This document shows positions 1 through 11,712 of a stretch of DNA of 64,000 bases, piece after piece (position 1 is the first letter of the stretch; each line of letters starts with the position of its first letter). The translations under genes and the position numbers were made by a program. Source of the DNA: Steromphala cineraria (Eukaryota; Mollusca; Gastropoda; Trochida; Trochidae); NCBI GenBank assembly GCA_916613615.1, contig OU744732.1, forward strand, positions 45,003,227 to 45,067,226, in the 5' to 3' direction. The notes beneath the pieces are model-generated. The model was not told where the DNA came from. It was given only the letters and a program-made list of their open reading frames with translations, and did no database searches.

Positions 1-42
1 TGTAGCAGGTAGACATTATTTTCAGCAAACGGTGTAAATTAA

Positions 43-245
43 AGGGACAGTAGCAGTTTTAGGGAGAATAGAAGGTGATAAATATCATATATAATTTAAA
101 GGTCAGCCATGCGATTTCTTTTTTCTTACACAAAATGAATTACAGGTGTTCACACAAAAAAGGCCAGCAATGGACTTTATGTGAATCTTTATAATTTGTT
201 TTCTGACTATGGATGATTGGTTTGTATAATGAGATCATTTTCCCA
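43..245. mobile_element. TTAA-flanked MITE, copy 1 (right end lost)
   Basis: Preceded by TTAA at 39-42 and starting AGGGACAGTAGCAG. The body matches the other copies: CATGCGATT, GGTGTTCACACAAA, and CTGACTATGGATGATTGG near 205. No right terminus is visible, so the copy is truncated or decayed. Confidence 0.7.
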
Positions 246-2894
246 CTGGCTTTTCAATGTTTTTAAAATTTTCAATTACATTTCCCTTTTATGGAATACC
301 ATTTAAATTCATCATGGTCTCAAATAATGTAAGAATCAGTAATGGGGACAAACATATTTTGCTAATCATACACTATAGCAACCATTATAAGAATGACTCT
401 CTCGATACTCTTTCTAGAAAAAGTTCCCAATGAAAAACATATATCTTAAACAAACATTTTGTCCCATATCAACGATATCAAGATGACATAATAAAGTTTA
501 ACTCCGCCTGACTTTCAATATATTAATCTGTCAAAGGTTAACTGTAATATCATATCAGTTATGAAAGAGCTTCGAAATATTCATAAATATTCATAAAATA
601 TCTGTTACAGATACCTTTTGGTGTCATGCCGTAAATCCGTCAGTTCCTTGTTGCTTTTCCAGTTCATTTTCAGTTTGTCCATGTGAGGAGTTTGCTTCAT
701 ATGGCAACTTAATAACTTAAAGGTATTACCACGTCTTCATATACCATAAAATTATCCCCAGGGGGGAAAGAAACAGCAAAGTTCGCTAGGGGGGCTAAAT
801 CACTTGGTTATCAAGGTTTTCATCGATAATTGTTGGTGTACAGCAATGATATCTACTTTGCCCGTTCCTTATTGTTATAAATGACTCTTTATCAGATTTG
901 CGTAACACATATAAGCCTTAAGGTGTTTGGTAAAATTATCCTGAAGATTTGCACAGCCCAAAACACCGTTTAAACGGAAATTCTTGAATAAACTTTTGTG
1001 AATCATTTCGAATTGGGTTGTTATTGTTATTAGATTATTATCAAGGATTATTACCGTAAATATCCATGGGCTGATTCTTTCATATGTAGATCATGAGTTA
1101 CTCAAATTGTCTAGTTAATATCGGGATGTGAAATGAAACGACGTTTCAGTCTTAAGATATAACCTAATTTGGATTTGGTGTTAGTATTATGAAGTAGTAC
1201 ATGTATGTAGAATGAAGTATTGTAAAACATCTCTGTGTCTGATGTATACTCTTGAAAATATATTCTTATATTCTGGACAAAAACGAACGAATCTTAAAAT
1301 AAAAGTGTGTCTTTATTAAAATGACATAATATTGCCTTAACTGTAAGCATAAAATAATTCATAACAAAAATTATGCATTAAAGTCTTGAGGAGAGATGTT
1401 TTGTTTCATCGGAACAAAACTCATTTGGTAAACATTATTTTGTCATCCCCTTTGCCTCGGGGAGAGTTGAAACTGCATTCACACGATCAACTAAGCTTGT
1501 TTATCTTCATACGCCTCAACTGTTTAAGATGATATCAGCATCACGGTGGCAAACTGCCTAAAGGAAAACATAATTTCTTTGAAAAAGACATATGACCTTT
1601 GTAGTAAAGACTTCTTCTTTACTTCAATTTTAATCTCATTTGAATAAATTGCGTAGGCATTCCTTTTGATAAATCCTCTTTTCAATTAGTTGAAGTTCCT
1701 ACAGAGAATTGGAAAAGATGCTAGAATTAATGTCATTGACTCAGTCCTGTTCAAATCTGTCTTTGTAGATTCAAATTGTTTGTATAAATATCGAACATTA
1801 TTCAAATTTCCCCTTTCAAAATGTAAAAAACCTCGCCGAACAGCAATCCTCTGAAATTTACAAGCGGGTCGTACAGGCTGGACCCCAACAGATCAAATGA
1901 TTGTTGATGTGACCAGTCCAATTAAAATCAACTTTGATATGCATATATACAATTGGTACAAACGACTTACATAAAAATATCAATTTATTAAATATATTTA
2001 ACCATGATGTTTCTGATGGTAAATAAAAATCTAAATAATTAGAACATTAAAGAGCCACTCCGTGAGTTGTTTTGGTTGACATTGTCATTTTATCGAGAAG
2101 TATTTTCTGTTGCAAGAAAGTATCATTTTAAAGCTCATTGCCGTACTATGTTGACAATAGGAAGGTTTGAGGTCGCAAATTGAAATCGAAAACCGGATAT
2201 TGACGCTAGTCAATCAGTCAAACGTAATTTTGGAAACTTATCGAAAGCATTCATATTGACAGTTATGAACTGATAATAATAAAACCAGTATTCATGTTAA
2301 TCGGACGCGTGAAATTGGCTTCCACATTTATATATGCCGGTTTTTGAGACTTTCATTGAAAAAAAGAATTCATCATAAAAGCTATTTGGGGATAAATGTG
2401 CGAGGTTTTATAAGCAATAGCAATGTAGATAAGACGTATGAATTCGCCTTCTGCGAACATAAATGACTGTTTTTAGATTGTCAATAAAACCAGATACAAG
2501 CTATGGTATTAAGTAATCTGAAAAAGAAAAATTAAAACAGTCAAGCGAAAAGCAGGTTTGTATAATTAAATTATACTTTGTATATATACTACGTCACAAA
2601 CATCGGCTACATGTGTTAGTATGTTGGACAAGTTTTATAAAATATAAATACCTCGTTATCAATAAGACAACTAGTAAATGCTCACAATGGGTGAAAATAC
2701 AGCTACGAAAACGAAAGTATTCAAGATATTTTAAGGGAGCTTCATTTGCTAAGTATTTTTATTAATCTGTAGATTTTGTATTACGGCAAAAGGTTACAAC
2801 ACTTTGAATAATCATGAACACTTATCACAAATTTGTCAAATTTGTTAGCAGAAATAGGTTATTTGTAATCTTGTCCCCTCACATTGATGCGATA
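246..2894. other. AT-rich intergenic stretch, nothing recognised
   Basis: I see no open frame of gene quality, no conserved motif and no clear terminal repeats in this 2.6-kb stretch. Stops are dense in all frames. It may hold old repeats that cannot be recognised by eye. Confidence 0.5.
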
Positions 2895-3375
2895 CACTCA
2901 GGGGCAAAAGAAACGATACCAACTTGTATAAAGACTTCAGCTAAATGAAATGCGACTAGGAACCCTTGTGGTAGGCACATCAGTTGTGAAGAAGTACACA
3001 CGACTTGTTATTTGTTATTTTTTGGTCTTAACCTTGGAATTGGAATAAGAAATAGGAAATTTATAAATTTAATAAATTGAAGTTGTTGTCAATATAACAC
3101 ACCTTAATGGAAATTAATTCGTTCATGCATTTTGTCTGTAAGTTGGTTTAAAAACAAACAAAATAGCAATCTTAACTATCCTTTCACGTCCAGTTAAGGA
3201 GATTTTTAAATTGCGTTTTTTAAGGCGTGTTTTTCAAAAGCGTTGACAGATATTGCTTTGAAATTAAAAAACTAAGTTCAGTTAGCCCTAGAAGTCATGA
3301 ATTCAGCCGTAACTATCACTCGTAGCTTTACCGATCATGCATTGTATATGGTATCGTTTCTTTTGCCCCTGAGTG
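2895..3375. mobile_element. TA-flanked MITE, CACTCAGGGGC family, copy 1
   Basis: Inverted termini of about 27 bp: CACTCAGGGGCAAAAGAAAC at the left and its reverse complement ending GCCCCTGAGTG at the right. A TA dinucleotide lies on both sides (2893-2894 and 3376-3377), which suggests Tc1/mariner-type mobilisation. There is no transposase inside, so it is non-autonomous. A second copy is at 29422. Confidence 0.8.
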
Positions 3376-3464
3376 TAGACAACCGTTGGTAGGATTGGCC
3401 GAAACATTGAACACCTGCTGTCGCACAACCTGCTTTGAGCGTGGCCTTGATAACTCCCGTTTAA

Positions 3465-3816
3465 AGGGACAGTAGCACGTTTTTTTAATTATATTTCAAA
3501 ATTTTCACTGATAATTGTAAGTTGATGCTTAATGTACTATTTTTACAGTGTCAAAAATTTCATTACACAAGCCAATCATCCATAGTCAGAGGACAAAGCA
3601 TGAAGATTCACATCAAATCCATTGGCGGCCATTTTGTGTGAACACCTTTAATTCAGTTTGAGTAAGGAAAAGCAATCGCATGGCTAAACTTTTCATTACA
3701 TAATTGAATTATTACCGCTCCATTTAGTTTAAATACATTGTGTTTCAATTGGAACCATTATTTTTCATTTTCCTGACATCACAATATATTTCCCCTAAAA
3801 ACGTGCTACTGCCCCT
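3465..3816. mobile_element. TTAA-flanked MITE, copy 2 (full length)
   Basis: About 352 bp between TTAA sites at 3461 and 3817. The left end is AGGGACAGTAGCACG and the right end CGTGCTACTGCCCCT, which are inverted copies. The internal GGCGGCCATTTTGTGTGAAC and CCTGACATCAC segments are shared by the whole family. It is a good reference copy for the window. Confidence 0.85.
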
Positions 3817-4532
3817 TTAAAACTCTGATCATATATTATTGTTTGGACCCGTGGTATAACTAACCAAAATGTTAGTTAAACCACACCATAGAATCTGACG
3901 GAACTACTTTCCTTTAATCCTTCCTTGACATATTTAAGATCAGTATGTCTTACAATCTATAAGACTGTAACGGTTTTGACAAAATACCTTCATTTTCAAA
4001 TAACGATAAACAATGATGGGACAACTTTTATAAGGATTTTACATTTTTGGTGTTCAAGTAATTGTAAGAGTTCTGTCGGGAGCTTTGTCATGAAAAAAGT
4101 TTCAACAAGTTCGGCTTTGTCATCGTTTGATGTAGTCGTTACAATCGGAGAACGTCGATAAATACTGCTGACCATTCCTTCGTTTTGGCGGAGAGTTGAG
4201 ACCAAGTCAACCAACTGTAACAAATAAGTAAGCTAAGTGCAAATTAAAACGAAAAAGCAAATATATAACTCCCGAAAACGTGTATTTTGTGAACAAGACT
4301 CAAATAAAACGAAATACAGATAAATGGTTCAATAACGGTACATACTCGTGACTGTTACTAAATACGTGAATCTTTTGAGTGAGAAGCCTTTGAAAGAAAG
4401 CATTTATGATGTAGTAATAATTAAGTACAAGTGATAATTACACTTTGGATACACATTACACACAACGTTTTTAAAACGCCTAGTATCTATCATTTGTCAA
4501 CGTATTTTTGCGTTTAAGTATTTTCATTTTAA

Positions 4533-6121
4533 AGGGACAGTTGCACATTTTAAGGGGGAATATTAGGTGATGTCAGTAAAATGAAAATTAATGATTCAAA
4601 TTGAAAGACAATGTATTTAAACTAAATTGAGCAGTAGTCATTCAAATATATAACGTATAGTTTAGCCGTGCGATTCCTTTTTCTTACACAAAATGAATTA
4701 AAGGTGTTCACACAAAATGGCCGTCAATGGATTTAATGTGAATCTTCATACTTTGTCCTCTGACTATGGATGAATAACTTGTGTAATGAGATTTTTGACA
4801 CTGTCAAAATAAAACATTTAACATTAGGGGAGACCAGGGCAAAGCGCGCCCCCTAACATATAAACGTGTTTTCTGGGCATATTGTTTAGAATGCAACTTG
4901 CAACTAATTCTCATCAGAAAAACTATTGTATGACAAATGATTTTCAACCTACCATGCCTGCAAAAAGAGATATTAACGAAAATGTATTTCGACAAAGGCG
5001 GTGCACTTTGCCCCGTAGTTTGGGGCAAAGTGCCTCATGCGAAAGGACACACAATTGTTCACCCATAATCAGCCATTACCATTCAAAAAAAGTTTTTAAA
5101 AAGATCCATGCAGCTCACAGGCACCCTTATGATAACTAAACAAATAATACAATTTAAACTCAGTATTAAAAAAAGGACGAAATATGTTTTTATATGTCAT
5201 GGACCTATATTTTCGAATTCTTATCCAAAAACTTACATGATTACTATAGACGAATTTCTAATAACTATGGGAGTCTTGACAATCCAACTCATTTATTATC
5301 AGAAACCAGCAAATATATGAAAGAAAAAAAAATTGATTGGTTTGAGAGACATTTTACAAACATCTAATCTCTGTCGGACTTGCCCATACAGCTTTTTTTT
5401 CTTAATTGTTTAGGGATACAAAACAAATATATGATGACTATCAAACTAGTTTTAAAAAATCAAAGAAATTATATGTGTTTGTAAATGAAACCAAAACCCT
5501 ATAAAAAAAACCTTTATACTTCATTTAATACAATTTTTTTAAAAAATATAGGAAAATAATAGAATGAAAATAACAATTCTATTTTACTATATTTGCTTCT
5601 TAAATAAATTGATGACTCTGAAACTATAATGTGTTGGCCATAAATAAATATTTCAGATCACTCGGGCCGAAGCGCTCCCCCCGGCTCACTTTGCCCCTTT
5701 GAGGGTAGCATTCGATTTTTGCGTCATTTAAAATAATAAAGCAACGAATAGCAAATTTCCTTCTTTAATGAATAGAATCATAGATGATATATTTTTGTGT
5801 AATAGGTGCCCTAGAGTTTAATGTTGCGTTTTATGTTTATGTAAAATATTGGAATTCGGACATATTCTTTTGTTAAAGATAAATGCCGTTTTTTTCTATT
5901 TTTTTCGATGGTAAGCCTCAAACTCACGCTAACGATGCAAACGTCGATCACAACGTTTCTTAACGTTTGTTTGTATTGGTTGATAATGACAAACCATGCC
6001 ATCTGTCGATCGCTTAGTCACTTTGCCCCGACGGCGCGCTTTGCCCTGGTCTCCCCTAACTTACAAATATCAGAGAAAAATTTAAAATATAAAATTATCA
6101 AAAAACGTGCTACTGCCCCCA
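4533..6121. mobile_element. TTAA-flanked MITE, copy 3, split by another element
   Basis: The left part (4533-4826) and right part (6057-6121, ending CGTGCTACTGCCCC) are the two sides of one MITE. They are separated by the 1.23-kb element at 4827-6056. Rejoining the flanks, less one TA, restores the family consensus, so the inner element inserted later. Confidence 0.8.
4827..6056. mobile_element. 1.23-kb DNA transposon with perfect 24-bp inverted termini
   Basis: Both ends read GGGGAGACCAGGGCAAAGCG inwards and match for 24 bp. TA flanks each side (4825-4826, 6057-6058) as a likely target duplication. Inside are further GGGCAAAG-type motifs, including a perfect 12-bp hairpin at 5003-5033 (GCACTTTGCCCC with its complement) and another at about 5688. 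No transposase frame is recognisable, so it looks non-autonomous. The superfamily is not clear: TA suggests Tc1/mariner-like, but the GC-rich termini are not typical. Confidence 0.75.
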
Positions 6122-6407
6122 TAAAGGTCGTATCACACAAGCCAAGTCAACAGTCTGAATGTCAGAAAATTCAAAATTGTTTGCAGACATCGACAAAATT
6201 ATAATAAGCTTTCCGTGTGACCCATGTTCTTCATGTGCGAGTCATGCTTTACTTGTGTAATGAAAAACGTTGTATTCAGAAAGTCAAAGAATCATTTGGA
6301 AAGAAACAAAATTATCAATTAAAGGGTGAAGAGAGAACCTGACGATTCATTCTTCATAAGATAAGATATATCTTCATTGACCGTTAAGGAATTTGTGATG
6401 GTACATA

Positions 6408-6830
6408 ATGGTCAAGTCAAGTCAAGTCTTTTATTTGTCTATAGGCCACAGGCCCATATACAAATTTTATTTACTTTACACTTTCATATGTACATCAAAG
6501 CTTACAGTGCATGCATATAACGGAAATCTGTATATGGTCATGATATTCCAAACGTAATCTATACTACTAAAGTAAGCGTTTCAATTCAATTTTTATATTT
6601 ACACAGGTTTCTCAAAAGCTTTTCATTATTGGTAGTTAACAATGATTTCATTTTAAAATAATTATGATTCAAACAATAAACGGATGGTACATATTTCGAT
6701 CTAATAGCATCATAAACAGGAAAAACAAAAAGAAAGTGGTATTCATCTTCGACTCCTTAGTTAGACAGTGGGCAGATACGTTCTGTTACACCTAAGCTTG
6801 GTAACGATACATAGCGATTTACGTCACATA
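6408..6830 (-). mobile_element. LINE 3' end (5'-truncated, degenerate)
   Basis: Read on the minus strand, a frame with breaks gives GVEDEYHFLFVFPVYDAIR followed by KYVPS. This is the usual C-terminal pattern of invertebrate LINE polyproteins (Cys-rich, then DExHxLxxCPxY). It ends in a short tandem tail (ACTTG)n at about 6410-6427, typical of a LINE 3' end. Only the last ~400 bp are present and they carry stops. Confidence 0.6.
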
Positions 6831-6952
6831 TATGGGGGGCGGTGTTAACATCACCTCAGTGATGTGTTGATGAAGTTGTTTGTAGCTACTATTGACATGC
6901 TTCTGATTACAAGTTATACATTGTACTGTTGCAATGGAGAATGTTTGAATAT

Positions 6953-7376
6953 AAATCAATAGCAATGTGCCATGTTTCATCAGGGTTGTGTTATAATCAT
7001 GGGACGCTGGTATAATATCCCAAGAGTTGAAAGAACGTGCGAATTATGTAACTCTATAACCATCGCAGATGAACATCATAACATTTTTCACTGTAAAGCG
7101 CTTAACAACTTCAGGAAACAATATTTACCTAGCTCTCTAACGAATTTTCTAAATATATGAAACTTCTGAAAAATCATATCTACAAATTCATCACCAGACT
7201 TAGTTAATATCAACAATTTTTCATCTCACGTGAAAACAAAAATGCCTTTTAGACTTTGTGAGTCTATCTTCCATCTTGAATTACATAAAATATATTTATA
7301 TGTATTACATTTTGTGAATATGCTCTTGTACCACCGAAATGTTGTTTTATGAGAATAAAGAATTAAATTGAATTGT
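6953..7376 (+). mobile_element. LINE 3' end (5'-truncated)
   Basis: The frame at 6972-7160 contains GRWYNIPRVERTCELCN and then DEHHNIFHC, the CxxC...DExHxxxxC finger at the C-terminus of many LINE reverse-transcriptase proteins. It ends in an A- and GAATT-rich tail near 7350-7376. It is a separate insertion from the minus-strand piece just upstream. Confidence 0.6.
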
Positions 7377-7639
7377 AACAATATACATGTATGTATTGAA
7401 TAGAGTGTCCCCTTTAATTTCGTTTCCACAAAAAAAACTTGATTTGACTGTCGACGTTTAGGCAGAGACGAGGTATAGCGTCTATATAGGTCGTATCTGA
7501 TTTAGGAGCAGCTCTTCAGCGTTCTGGACTTGAACTTGATAGTTAAATTTCCTAGCGGTTAATTGCCAAGGAAGGAACTCCACCGAAACCCTAAATTTTG
7601 GTTATGCAGAAAAAAATTAAAAATGGTTCGCTAGTTTCA

Positions 7640-7770
7640 GTCGTTGCTCGCAGATTTCACCGCAATTCATAGCCACAATAGCGTTGCGGGCTTTCTCCGT
7701 GCAACAATACTAGCAGCCATGATATAAGTGAAATACTCTGAAAGCGACGTTAAACCCCCACATTGAACTT
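7640..7770 (+). mobile_element. SINE fragment (3' half)
   Basis: This stretch matches the 3' half of the SINE at 38068-38395, sharing GTTGCGGGCTTTCTCC, TGCAACAATACTAGCAG and a final GCGACGTTAAACCCC. The tRNA-like head is absent. Confidence 0.6.
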
Positions 7771-8564
7771 ACCTCTTCGGAGTGAAAGGTTTAAAATGGA
7801 TAAATTCTATTTACCCATGATACAAAAGTGTCATTTGTTGTCATTATTATATGATCGAGATACCGAGATTTATTATATAGTTAGCAATGAAATATAGGGT
7901 AAAACAGTGAAAAAATAATCCATATTTTAAGAAAACCAGTAGAAAGTCATGTTTTCTCTGCAGTGAAAATATAATCCATATTTTCACTGCGATGAGAAAA
8001 GTAGGACCGAACCTATTATACCTCCCTTTGAAACACGATTATCTCCCTTTGAGGAAATCGAACGCGTGCGTCACGTCACGACGTTGTTTGGGATTGAAGG
8101 AAAACGACTCTTTAAAATGTTTTCGATATGTTACTGTTAACATTGTTCAGTGCAAATGTATCCTTCGATATCGAAAAGTCACCTGAAGTTCATATCTTGT
8201 TGCTGTAGTTGATTAATGTTTAATTTTATCGCAAAATAATTTCTTCGAAGTGAGAGCTCTCTCACACCGATAAAGCGCTTCACTCACTGTATCAGTTCGC
8301 ATCAAAACTGACTTACCAAAATACGAAAGCCTTTAAGGAGCCTTTGTCTCACCTAGTTTAAACCAAAAACATATTTTGGATCTGATTTTAATGGACATAA
8401 TAATTATATCTTTTCCCAAAACTATTTCCGAATATCGAATTATTCATATCGAACTATTTTTTACTGAGAAAGGATAAATGGAGTTGCTAGACTGTCATTC
8501 ATCACAACAGCGAAACTTTGCCTTCCGACCGAGTTTCATGATAATAAAACTATAGAATAAATAG
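7771..8564. other. Non-coding stretch, nothing recognised
   Basis: No gene is seen. Two CTCCCTTTG motifs occur at 8022 and 8043. This short molluscan-type motif also appears in GGGAGGTAAC form at 55228, 55658 and 61901. Confidence 0.4.
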
Positions 8565-8725
8565 ACCATTCATTGTTTTTGCAGAATATCATTTCTATCT
8601 CATCTGGTGAAGTGAGAAAGTGTCATTTTCACTCGTGGCTGCGCCACTAGTGAAAATATCACTTTCTCACTCCACTCGATGACATAGAAATGATATTCGA
8701 CAAAAGCAATGAAATAGTTTCTATC
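8565..8725. repeat. Long fold-back (palindromic) repeat
   Basis: Two arms of about 70 bp are inverted copies: GAATATCATTTCTAT and GAGTGAGAAAGTG-type segments on the left return as their complements on the right. The centre is CACTCGTGGCTGCGCCACTAG. A second member of the family at 8941-10636 is split by a Tc1-like element. It is probably a fold-back MITE. Confidence 0.75.
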
Positions 8726-8741
8726 TATCAATGAAAATAAA

Positions 8742-8814
8742 CCGTGTTATAAATCAGTCACTAGTGACGTTAACAATGGAACGTGTTAACAGTCACTAGT
8801 GACTTATAACAACA
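8742..8814. repeat. Short inverted repeat
   Basis: GTTATAAATCAGTCACTAGT and GACGTTAACA are followed, after a 10-nt loop, by their near-perfect complement (GTTAACAGTCACTAGTGACT, then TATAAC). The stem is about 30 bp. Confidence 0.6.
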
Positions 8815-9006
8815 ATGACCTGACGTCATCGAACATTGCTCTGACGCAATTAAACGCTCATGACGTCATGTTTTTGCTAAGGCGACGGGCTCTCTTTGGA
8901 GCCGACTCAACGTTAATGCACTTCAAATTCGTAAGAAATAGAATAATTAAAATATTTGTGTTTTCTTTCATATTTTTGTCATCTCGTGAGGCAGAAAAGT
9001 TATATA

Positions 9007-10528
9007 AACTCTCTCATCAAAGAAACGCAACCCAAGATTTTATGCAGTGTTGATATCAGTCTTTTACTTTTTATAACACATAATTGATAAGAGATAACAC
9101 AATAAAATGTGACATGGTGAAACAAATGCATGTGTAGTATAAGGTCTCAATTTTATAGTTGTTTATTATACATTCGACGGAAACTAGGGGGCGCTTTCTT
9201 CAATATCTATTTTGAGAGCCACGAGCTGTAGGCTTAATCACAGTATTGCACCTCCTCGAAACAGAACGGACCAGACGATAAATTATTTCCTGTGGTATTG
9301 CTCAGCACTCATCCTGCAGTGCTGTGGTCAGTGCATCTAACGTCTACGGTGGAAGTGTATGTGCACGGATACGACGATCAAGATAGTCCCAAAGATTTTC
9401 GATAGGGTTGATGTCGGGCGATCTGGAGGGCCATGACAAGGAGTCGACATTGGAATTCCGTAGAAAATCCACTGTTGTAAGAGCTGTGCGATGGCGGGCA
9501 TTGCCCTTTTGAAACATCCCCCTCTAATGGTCGATTATCGAAAGTGGCTGTAAAACATCATTGATGTTGCTGGAAATGATGCCCAGGTATGATCGTCTGT
9601 TGTAAGATATGACTCCCCACACCATGACGCTCATGACGCTCCTTCCTACAAATCTATCGACCTGTTGAACGCAGTTCGGTGCGAAACGTTCATTTCTTCG
9701 ATTGTATGTACATGTTCTTACCGGCACGTCTGTGAAGTAGGAAACGGGACTCATCACTGAACCAAACACGTATCCCGTTCCTTAGGGTCAATATCCTCAC
9801 GTAAATGCACCATCTGAGACGTTGACGTCGATGTTGGCGTCTAGGAACAGGTACGACAAATGGTCGTCATGCATGAATATTAGCCTCACGTAAACGGTTC
9901 CTGATGGTTTGGGCCGACAATCTCCTCAAACCAGGCACTTGTGGTGCAGTGATGGTTGGTGTGGCTTGCCGATGACGTAGGTGGGTGACCCGGATGAAAC
10001 TATCCTGAGCCGTTGTTGTGATCCTTGGTCTACCACTCCGAAAACGGTCTTGGGTTTCATGGAACTGTCTGTAGTGATTCCAAAGTCGGGAGTTCGTTGT
10101 TTTATTGACATTTAGCTGGCGGGCAACTGTTCCAAAACTTTGCCCGGCCTGAATCCGACCAATGGCAATATTTCGATCTGCGATATTCAATCGGAGCATT
10201 TTCGAACTTGATTTTCGGAGTAAACAAATTGAAAATATTGCCAAACTACGTTTCCTTTTATATACCTCGGCTTAAACTGTGATTTCTTTGATTTGTACCT
10301 GCAGTCACTTTTAGCATTATGCACATGACTGTTTCGCACTGTTTCTCGAAAAAAAATCGGATAAAATGTCAGCGTGCGTTAATACGGCTGCTTTTGGGAG
10401 CTATTACTAATCAATAAAGAACATATTAAGAATACATGATAAAAAAATCCAATTCACATTCACCATTTTTTTTCAGAGGTTGTTGTCAGATATTGAGAGA
10501 GGTGTTGCGTTTCTTTTTTGAGAGAGTG
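9007..10528 (-). mobile_element. Tc1-like DNA transposon
   Basis: Inverted termini: CTCTCTCATCAAAGAAACGC at the left and the complement of CTCTCTCAAAAAAGAAACGC at the right, each continuing into AAC. TA lies on both sides (9005-9006, 10529-10530). About 1.52 kb, the usual size for Tc1-like elements. It contains the dead transposase below. Confidence 0.85.
9230..10200 (-). pseudogene. Tc1-like transposase pseudogene
   Basis: The minus-strand frame starting near 10198 (MLRLNIADRNIAIGRIQAG) encodes the paired-like HTH DNA-binding part, including VARQLNVNKTT, GRPRITT and an LSAQTIRNRLRE block. The catalytic part follows in other frames: WFSDESRF (first Asp), RFAPNCVQ, VMVWGVISY, then PDINPIENLWDYLDR (Glu). 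The expected second catalytic Asp motif (QHDNARPH) reads QKGNARHRT, so that Asp is lost. Several frameshifts and stops break the gene. Function if intact: cut-and-paste DDE transposase acting on the inverted termini at 9007 and 10528. It is now inactive. Confidence 0.85.
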
Positions 10529-10801
10529 TATTTTCACTCGTAGCAGCGCCACTAGTGAAAATATAACTTTCTTCCTCACTCGATGAGATAAACATATAGT
10601 ATTTGTCAAGAAAACACAAATATCCTCTAATTATTCACCTGTCTCTTGACCTCAACCCTCTTCATACCGATGTCAAATATATTTGGGATTATTATCACTT
10701 CATCTATGAAAAATCAATCATTTCACCCCTTTAGTACAGATCACGTCTGTGGTCAATCAATGTAGGTGTGTACTTATTGGTTGTTTGTGGTACTTATTGA
10801 T

Positions 10802-10898
10802 TATAAAAAGTAATCAACTACATAGCTGTTTCTGACGTGTAGGCTCTGCCAATCACTAGAACACGTTAGTCAAGACTAGACACGGTGCTTGTTGTAAG
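10802..10898 (+). promoter_or_regulatory. Possible TATA box and 5' non-coding exon of the GPCR gene
   Basis: TATAAAA at 10802 is followed about 100 bp later by AAG|GTAAGT (donor at 10899). A pyrimidine-rich acceptor TTTATTTCAG ends at 14949, upstream of the GPCR ATG at 15235. Together these would make a 5'UTR exon and a 4-kb intron. This is inference from splice-site appearance alone. Confidence 0.25.
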
Positions 10899-11675
10899 GT
10901 AAGTGATGTCCTTTCTAGTATATTTTCGCCAGTGTTCAAGTTTTAAAAGACAGCGATGTTATAGATTATGTTTGTACGTTTATAGGATTTAAATGAATAT
11001 AATTTATCAATGAATTGTTGGAAGTTGTTTTTGTTTTGATTTTAATTTAGCTGCTTGGTGCATTTATGTTTAATAGAAAAATGATGAGCTAAACCATAGA
11101 ACTTGCATTTTTGGAAAATTCTAAACTGCTTTAAACACGTCATACCAAACAATATTCGAAAAACGTAAATATTTGGATAACTACAATTTCTAAGATAATA
11201 CGGTATAAGCATTTAAATAAAATCTATTCATACGCTTATGGTCTATGTTGAGTTGAAGTTTTAATATGGTAATGGTCTATCAATATTCAATTTATTCATT
11301 GACTAAATAATTGCTGCATGAAGTATTTTTAAGAACACAGTAATGTATTTTCAAAATTTTGAAAATACCTACAGGAACAGGTCAATGCAGTTGAATGATA
11401 CTAAATCAGTGCTTTTACGGAGGATATATGCTAAATGAGTCTAACCCCATTATGCTTTTGCCATAAAATATTCTAAGCGAGGCACAATCTTTTGATAAAC
11501 AACTTCTAAAGCAACGATTCGGTATACATTATACCATTTTCAAGCATAAAGGCCACTCATACAGTTCAAAAATGTTTTCCCATTATACACTTATTGATCT
11601 ATGAGAAAATTGATATCACAATATTCATCTCATTTAAAAAGTAATCATGTTCTTAAAGAAAGTCCTGATAATTTG

Positions 11676-11712
11676 GTTACCTGATTACCTGGTAACCAGG
11701 TAATCAGGTAAC
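11676..11712. repeat. 37-nt near-perfect palindrome
   Basis: GTTACCTGATTACCTGG is followed by its exact reverse complement with a tiny centre, giving two 18-bp arms. It could form a cruciform or bind a dimeric protein. No matching transposon arms are seen outside it. Confidence 0.8.

Larger units (their letters stand above)
8941..10636. repeat. Fold-back repeat interrupted by a Tc1-like element
   Basis: The left arm (8941-9006, GAATAATTA... TTTGTGTTTTC) and right arm (10529-10636, GAAAACACAAA... TAATTATTC) are inverted copies and match the fold-back at 8565-8725, including the CACTAGTGAAAATAT core. The Tc1-like element sits at a TA in the left arm. This gives the order of insertion. Confidence 0.7.

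Noticed and set aside
3925..4223. Overlapping frames on both strands (78 and 75 residues)
   Set aside because: Short, overlapping on opposite strands and without recognisable motif.
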